Source: Pseudomonadota bacterium | GTDB lineage: Bacteria > Pseudomonadota > Gammaproteobacteria > Burkholderiales > Burkholderiaceae_C | Assembly: GCA_023460715.1 (NCBI GenBank) | Contig: JAEWPH010000231.1 | Span: forward strand, 1 to 18,508 | Reading direction: 5' to 3' | Length of the DNA stretch: 18,508 nucleotides | Shown: in pieces, positions 15,079 through 18,508 of the stretch | Numbering within the stretch: position 1 is the stretch's first letter | Layout: each line of letters starts with the position of its first letter | Program-made: the position numbers and the translations under genes | The notes under the pieces: generated by a model | Databases searched by the model: none | The model's input: the letters and a program-made list of their open reading frames with translations, nothing else | What the model was told of the DNA's origin: nothing

Positions 15079-15109
15079 TTGACCTCAAGTTTAGTTGAGG
15101 TCTGACACT
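15079..15109 (+). promoter_or_regulatory. SoxR-controlled promoter with 19-bp spacer
   Basis: TTGACC (15079-15084) as -35 and GACACT (15104-15109) as a weak -10 are separated by 19 nt. The overlong spacer holding the operator is the hallmark of SoxR/MerR-activated promoters, where the regulator twists the DNA to align the two elements. It reads rightward into the RidA-like gene, 50 nt before its start codon. Confidence 0.65.
15082..15101. promoter_or_regulatory. SoxR box
   Basis: ACCTCAA, 6 nt, TTGAGGT: a perfect 7-bp dyad. Its core CCTCAAG-TTTA-GTTGAGG differs little from the SoxR consensus CCTCAAG-TTAA-CTTGAGG. It lies 84 nt from the soxR start codon on the other strand, so autoregulation is possible as well. 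Confidence 0.88.
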
Positions 15110-15158
15110 GCCCTCCTGCCATGCGAATGGCGCCCTTCACTTGCCAAGGATTTCTTCC

Positions 15159-15590
15159 ATGCCCCAGTCCTCATCCACCCAGTCTGCACTCTCCTTCAAC
15201 AACCCCGCCGGCCTGTACGACCCGCAGCCCAACGGCTATTCGCACGTCGCCATCGCCCAGGGGCCGGTGCGCACCGTCTACATCGCGGGCCAGGGCGGCG
15301 AAGACGCGCACGGCGTGCTGGCCACCGGTTTCGCCGCGCAGGTACGGCAGGCGCTGACCAACCTGCAGACCGCGCTCGCCGCAGCCGGTGCCCGGCCTGG
15401 CGACGTAGCCAAGCTGACCGTGCTGATCGTGGACCACACGGAGGAGCGGCTGGGCGTGTTCGGACAGGCCCTCAAGGCGCTGTGGGCGGATGCGCCCTTG
15501 CCCGCCTGCACCCTGATTCCCGTGCCCCGGCTCGCACTCGATGGCATGCTGTTCGAGATCGACGCCACCGCCGTGCTGGCCGCTGACTGA
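15159..15590 (+). CDS. RidA family protein (YjgF/UK114), probable SoxR target
   Basis: 143 residues from ATG at 15159, with AAGGA (15146-15150) 8 nt upstream. The fold is recognisable from VRTVYIAGQGGEDAHGVL, FAAQVRQALTNLQTALAAAGA, DVAKLTVLIVDH and the C-terminal LALDGMLFEIDATAVL. Classical RidA hydrolyses enamine/imine intermediates and needs an arginine in the PAR(S/T)-x-VEV block; here the matching segment is PACTLI (115-120), with cysteine in that place. So this is probably not a RidA-type deaminase but one of the divergent Rid subfamilies. It lies directly behind the SoxR promoter and 72 nt before an MFS exporter gene, which implies co-expression in redox stress. The reaction is unknown. 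Confidence 0.85.
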   Translation: MPQSSSTQSALSFNNPAGLYDPQPNGYSHVAIAQGPVRTVYIAGQGGEDAHGVLATGFAAQVRQALTNLQTALAAAGARPGDVAKLTVLIVDHTEERLGVFGQALKALWADAPLPACTLIPVPRLALDGMLFEIDATAVLAAD

Positions 15591-15662
15591 CGCCTGGACC
15601 CGCTCACGCCCATCTTTTCCTTCCCCTGGGTCCGACCACGTTCCCGCGCCCGCCCGCTCCCC

Positions 15663-16913
15663 ATGCCGTCCCGTTTGTCCTCTGCCCCCTCCTCCTCATC
15701 TGCCCCCGCGGCCGCCGCAGCCCCTGTGGCCGCAGGCCTGTCCACCCCGGTGCTGCTGCTGATGGCCGTCGCCTGCGGCCTGTGCGCGGGCTCCAACTAC
15801 TACAACCAGCCCCTGCTGCACTCGATCGCCATGCAGCTGCGTGTCAGCGAGGCCACGGCCGCGCTCACCGTCACGCTGGCCCAGGTGTCGTATGCGCTGG
15901 GCCTGCTCCTGCTGGTGCCGCTGGGCGACAAGCTGGAGCGCCGCCGGCTGATCGTGGCGCTCATCGTGCTGGCGGCCGTCGGCCTGTTCCTCAGCGGCTT
16001 CGCGCAGGGGTTCGCGATGCTCGCCCTGGGCACGATCATGACGGGCCTGTTCTCCGTGGCGGCGCAGGTGCTGGTGCCCATGGCCGCGGCGCTGGCCGCG
16101 CCGGGGCGCAGCGGCCAGGCCGTAGGGCTGGTGATGAGCGGGCTGCTCACCGGCATCCTCGCGGCGCGCAGCGTGGCGGGCCTGCTGTCGGGACTGGGCG
16201 GCTGGAATCTGGTGTACCGCGTCGCCGGCGTGGCCATGCTCGCCGTGGCGGTGGCGCTGTGGTTTGCGCTGCCCGCCCTGCGCAACCCGCAGGCCCCCAG
16301 CTGCGCGCAGGTGCTGCGCTCGCTGGGCACGCTGGCGCGGCGACATCCGCGCCTGCGCAGCCGTGCGCTGCTGGGCGGGCTCTCGTTCGGCTCGGTGAGC
16401 GTGCTGTTCTCCACCATGGCCCTGATGCTGGCCGGGCCCGCGCACCGCCTGAGCGACGTGCACATCGGGCTGGTGGGCCTGGCCGGCGTGGCGGGCGCGC
16501 TCATGGCCAACGCCGCCGGGCGCCTGGCGGACCGCGGCCTGGAGCAGCTCACCACCCGCGTGTCCGTGCTGCTGGTGCTGGCCAGCTGGGCGCTGCTGTG
16601 GCTGGGCGGCGGCAGCCTGGTGGCGTTCTTGCTGGGCATGCTGCTGATCGATCTGGCCCTACAGGGCGTGCACATCAGCAACCAGAACGTGATCTACCAG
16701 CTGGCGCCCGAGGCACGCTCGCGCCTGAATGCCGTCTACATGACGACCTACTTCGCGGGCGCGGCCGGCGGCTCCGCGCTGGGCTCGTGGGCGTGGCAGC
16801 ACGGCGGCTGGGGTGCGACCTGCGTGGCGGGCGCCGGCGTGGCCTTGCTGAACGGCCTGGCCATGGTTCACGACGCGCGGCTGGCGCGCCGTCCGGAAGC
16901 GCAAAATACATAG
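15663..16913 (+). CDS. MFS transporter (DHA1-like), probable SoxR target
   Basis: 416 residues, 12 predicted membrane helices. Family marks are CGLCAGSNYYNQPLLHSIA in helix 1, GDKLERRRLIVALI in the loop between helices 2 and 3, and LIDLALQGVHISNQNVIYQLAPEARSRLN in the second half, all typical of a DHA1-like group of proton-driven exporters in proteobacteria. A serine/alanine-rich stretch precedes helix 1. ATG at 15663 has no Shine-Dalgarno; an internal start just before helix 1 cannot be excluded. It follows the RidA-like gene by 72 nt and probably shares its SoxR-controlled promoter, so a role in exporting redox-active or toxic compounds is likely by inference. The stop codon TAG (16911-16913) is part of the second copy of the dyad repeat. 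Confidence 0.88.
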   Translation: MPSRLSSAPSSSSAPAAAAAPVAAGLSTPVLLLMAVACGLCAGSNYYNQPLLHSIAMQLRVSEATAALTVTLAQVSYALGLLLLVPLGDKLERRRLIVALIVLAAVGLFLSGFAQGFAMLALGTIMTGLFSVAAQVLVPMAAALAAPGRSGQAVGLVMSGLLTGILAARSVAGLLSGLGGWNLVYRVAGVAMLAVAVALWFALPALRNPQAPSCAQVLRSLGTLARRHPRLRSRALLGGLSFGSVSVLFSTMALMLAGPAHRLSDVHIGLVGLAGVAGALMANAAGRLADRGLEQLTTRVSVLLVLASWALLWLGGGSLVAFLLGMLLIDLALQGVHISNQNVIYQLAPEARSRLNAVYMTTYFAGAAGGSALGSWAWQHGGWGATCVAGAGVALLNGLAMVHDARLARRPEAQNT

Positions 16914-16946
16914 CAGCTTGCGCACCATCCACGGGCGCTGCAGCCG
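16905..16946 (+). repeat. Short dyad repeat, copy 2, overlapping a stop codon
   Basis: The core AGC (16912-16914), 5 nt, GCGC (16920-16923), 11 nt, GCGCT (16935-16939), 2 nt, AGCC has exactly the spacing of copy 1 at 793-826. A short A-run lies upstream and a T-run (GTTTTTG, from 16945) downstream. The right half of the second hairpin is less well kept than in copy 1. It shares the TAG stop of the MFS gene, so the repeat appears to have set or replaced that protein's last codons. Confidence 0.65.
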
Positions 16947-17079
16947 TTTTTGCCCTCCATTTGTTTCCAACCGAAACGGGCGTGATTTCTGACAGGGCCG
17001 AGGCTGCCCCTTGCCCTGTAATGGAGTCCGCGACGCCCTGCACCCCGCAGGCGCCATTGACTCCAAGGAGGACCCACCC

Positions 17080-17331
17080 ATGACCCAACACGCCACCATC
17101 CACGGACACGTGACGTACCGCGAAGGCGACGGCATGCCGATCGCCATTCCGCAAGGCCCGGTGGAGCTGGAACACGCGCCCGACAGCGTGACCCTGAGCT
17201 GGACGGCCGACAACGATGCCGCCGGCCTGACCGCCATTCCACGCGACCAGTTCGAGCTGTATGTGAGCGAGGGCAAGATCCGCGTGCAAGGAGAGGACAC
17301 CACCCCCGCCGAGAGCGACCCGGCGGCCTGA
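17080..17331 (+). CDS. Small hypothetical protein
   Basis: 83 residues from ATG at 17080, with a strong AAGGAGG (17065-17071) 8 nt upstream that rules out longer starts at 17011. The protein is acidic and beta-rich: THATIHGHVTYREGD is not exact, but the visible blocks are ATIHGHVTYREGDGMPIAIP, GPVELEHAPDSVTLSW and DQFELYVSEGKIRVQ. No signal peptide, membrane helix or cysteine is present. I do not recognise the family. The excellent ribosome binding site and the strong terminator 28 nt after the stop suggest a well-expressed single-gene transcript. The upstream 166 nt hold the second dyad repeat and no clear promoter. Confidence 0.78.
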   Translation: MTQHATIHGHVTYREGDGMPIAIPQGPVELEHAPDSVTLSWTADNDAAGLTAIPRDQFELYVSEGKIRVQGEDTTPAESDPAA

Positions 17332-17358
17332 CGGCGCCGCTTCTTTGCTGACCGCGCA

Positions 17359-17383
17359 GGGCCCTTCGGGGCCCTTTTCTTTG
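17359..17383 (+). terminator. Rho-independent terminator
   Basis: GGGCCC (17359-17364), loop TTCG, GGGCCC (17369-17374), then TTTTCTTT. A 6-bp all-GC stem with a stable UUCG tetraloop and a T-run, 28 nt after the stop of the small hypothetical gene. Confidence 0.92.
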
Positions 17384-17407
17384 GAGCGCCGGCCACTGGC
17401 ACTGGGC

Positions 17408-17413
17408 TAGGAT
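17408..17413 (+). promoter_or_regulatory. Possible -10 element of the last gene
   Basis: TAGGAT lies just after the terminator and 22 nt before ATG 17436. No good -35 hexamer is seen at 16-18 nt, so this is tentative. If real, it makes the in-frame ATG at 17412 too early to be the start. Confidence 0.3.
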
Positions 17414-17435
17414 GCCGAAGCCCCTCGCGCCTGCC

Positions 17436-18508
17436 ATGCCCCAGCCCCACACCACCGCCCTCTCTCTGCGCAAAGCCGCTACCACCTTGCCGGCCGGCCA
17501 TGCACTGCTGCAGGCCCTTGTGGCGCGCGCCGAGGCATCGGCCATCAGCCAAGCCCATGCGTGGGTGTTGCAGGTTCATGGCGATCTGGAGTTGCGCTCG
17601 CTCGACCTGCAGGCACCACTGGCCGGCTTGGCTGACTCCCTGCCCGAGGGAGGGGCTGACGCGCTGGCCGCACCGTGCCTGCTGCTGATCCTGGGTTCCC
17701 TGCGCATCGCAGGCGCGCTTATCGCTCCTGGCACACGCGCCGGCAGTGCGCTGTGCGTACGCGGTGACCTGTCGTGCGGCCACGCTTTGCTCTCGGACGA
17801 TGCCGCCGTCGAGGTGGAGGGCCGCCTGCAGGTGGCCGGCCTCCTGTGGTGCGGGGACGGCCCAGAGAACGGCCCGATCGATACAAAAACTGCAGCGCAC
17901 GCGCCGCCCGCCGCCCTGGCCGTGCACGGCACCTTAAAAGCCGCCGTGGCCGTGTTCACGTCTGGCGTGCGCGTGCAGCTTCCAGGGGAGAAGCACATCG
18001 GCCTGTGCCTGGATGCCGCCCGGCAAGACCCACGCCACGCCGCGCTGGCCCATGAAGCCCTGGCACTGCGGCTGGTGCCTGGGCTTCTGCAGCCCATGGC
18101 GCCGGCGCCCGACAGCGTCAGCGCATTGGTCGATCTGCCCCGCCTGCGCGCCGCACTGCAGGCCGGCGAGCCGGTGCTGCGAGGGGACCCCGAGGCGCAA
18201 CTCCCGATGGATGCCGCCCTCTGCCCAGGCCCCGCCCCTACGCTGGCGCAGCTGCACCAGCTGCTGCGGGCCGCCCTGCCCGACAAGACCCGGCACAAGG
18301 CCCAGGGCTGGTTCGGGCAGACCGACTTCCTGCTCACGCGCCGCCACCAGGACGAGGATGGCGACACCTACCACGACGGGCTCTTTCTCACCGTGTGGAA
18401 GGCCTGGGATTTCTGGTTCTCCGACGTGCCCGCCCCCGAGGCGCGCAGCCTGCTGGGGGCCGCGGCGGCGGGCGTGCGCCGTCTGGCCGCCGCGCCCTGG
18501 CGCCGCAC
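17436..18508 (+). CDS. Hypothetical protein with beta-solenoid-like N-terminal region, 3' end outside window
   Basis: The frame is open from ATG 17436 to the window end (357 codons seen). Residues from about 80 to 190 show short repeated beta-strand units with recurring G-x-L (LGSLRIAGALIAPGT, LCVRGDLSCGHALLSDDAAV, VEGRLQVAGLLWCGDG, LAVHGTLKAAVAVFTSG), a pattern seen in bactofilin-like and other right-handed beta-solenoid proteins. The rest is helical, and the visible end has an aromatic block (HDGLFLTVWKAWDFWFSDVP). I cannot name a family. No signal peptide or membrane helix is seen. A start at 17412 is in frame but lies on the possible -10. It stands alone after a terminator. Confidence 0.7.
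   Translation, partial: MPQPHTTALSLRKAATTLPAGHALLQALVARAEASAISQAHAWVLQVHGDLELRSLDLQAPLAGLADSLPEGGADALAAPCLLLILGSLRIAGALIAPGTRAGSALCVRGDLSCGHALLSDDAAVEVEGRLQVAGLLWCGDGPENGPIDTKTAAHAPPAALAVHGTLKAAVAVFTSGVRVQLPGEKHIGLCLDAARQDPRHAALAHEALALRLVPGLLQPMAPAPDSVSALVDLPRLRAALQAGEPVLRGDPEAQLPMDAALCPGPAPTLAQLHQLLRAALPDKTRHKAQGWFGQTDFLLTRRHQDEDGDTYHDGLFLTVWKAWDFWFSDVPAPEARSLLGAAAAGVRRLAAAPWRR

Noticed and set aside
1..18508. CRISPR arrays, tRNA/rRNA genes, integrase or transposase genes
   Set aside because: No regularly spaced direct repeats, no tRNA cloverleaf arms and no recombinase motifs were seen on either strand.

Overview
The window is about 18.5 kb of very GC-rich, densely coding chromosomal DNA. 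GTG/TTG starts, Comamonadaceae-style gene content (RluE, RarD, the DUF1800/DUF1501 pair, TruC, SoxR) and two copies of a short dyad repeat that I associate with Acidovorax and its relatives point to a beta-proteobacterium of the family Comamonadaceae. That assignment rests on recall and composition, not on a search. There are no rRNA or tRNA genes, no CRISPR array and no insertion sequence.

Layout. At 1-1463 (+) lie the 3' part of an M23 peptidase gene and rluE, separated by a repeat whose tail supplies the rluE ribosome binding site. A large imperfect palindrome (1517-1616) sits between rluE and the convergent rarD-type transporter gene (1635-2537, -). A 691-bp stretch with no recognisable gene follows. 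Then come an MFS transporter gene (3229-4503) and a pair of genes for Tat-type exported DUF1800 and DUF1501 proteins (4602-7636), all on +. On the minus strand are a LysR regulator, a DJ-1/PfpI-family protein with a signal peptide, and a DHH phosphoesterase (7661-10535). Five small genes follow (10790-12624): a conserved-looking hypothetical, a two-helix membrane protein, a two-gene unit behind a LexA-type operator, and an ankyrin protein. truC and an mgtC/sapB-family gene (12768-14338, +) come next. Then soxR (-) diverges from a RidA-like gene and an MFS exporter gene (+) across a clear SoxR box. The end holds a small hypothetical gene with a strong terminator and a partial gene of beta-solenoid-like character that runs off the window.

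How the parts work together. Two regulatory circuits can be read directly. First, a CTGT-N8-ACAG site overlaps the -10 of a good sigma70 promoter 36 nt upstream of an uncharacterised two-gene unit, which suggests SOS control. Second, a SoxR box lies inside a 19-bp promoter spacer and drives a RidA-like protein and an efflux pump beside soxR, which suggests a local redox-stress export module. The DUF1800/DUF1501 pair is a recurrent exported pair of unknown function. The remaining genes are ordinary housekeeping or transport genes.

The best candidate for something undescribed is the SOS-type unit at 11481-12183. No large novel system was seen.
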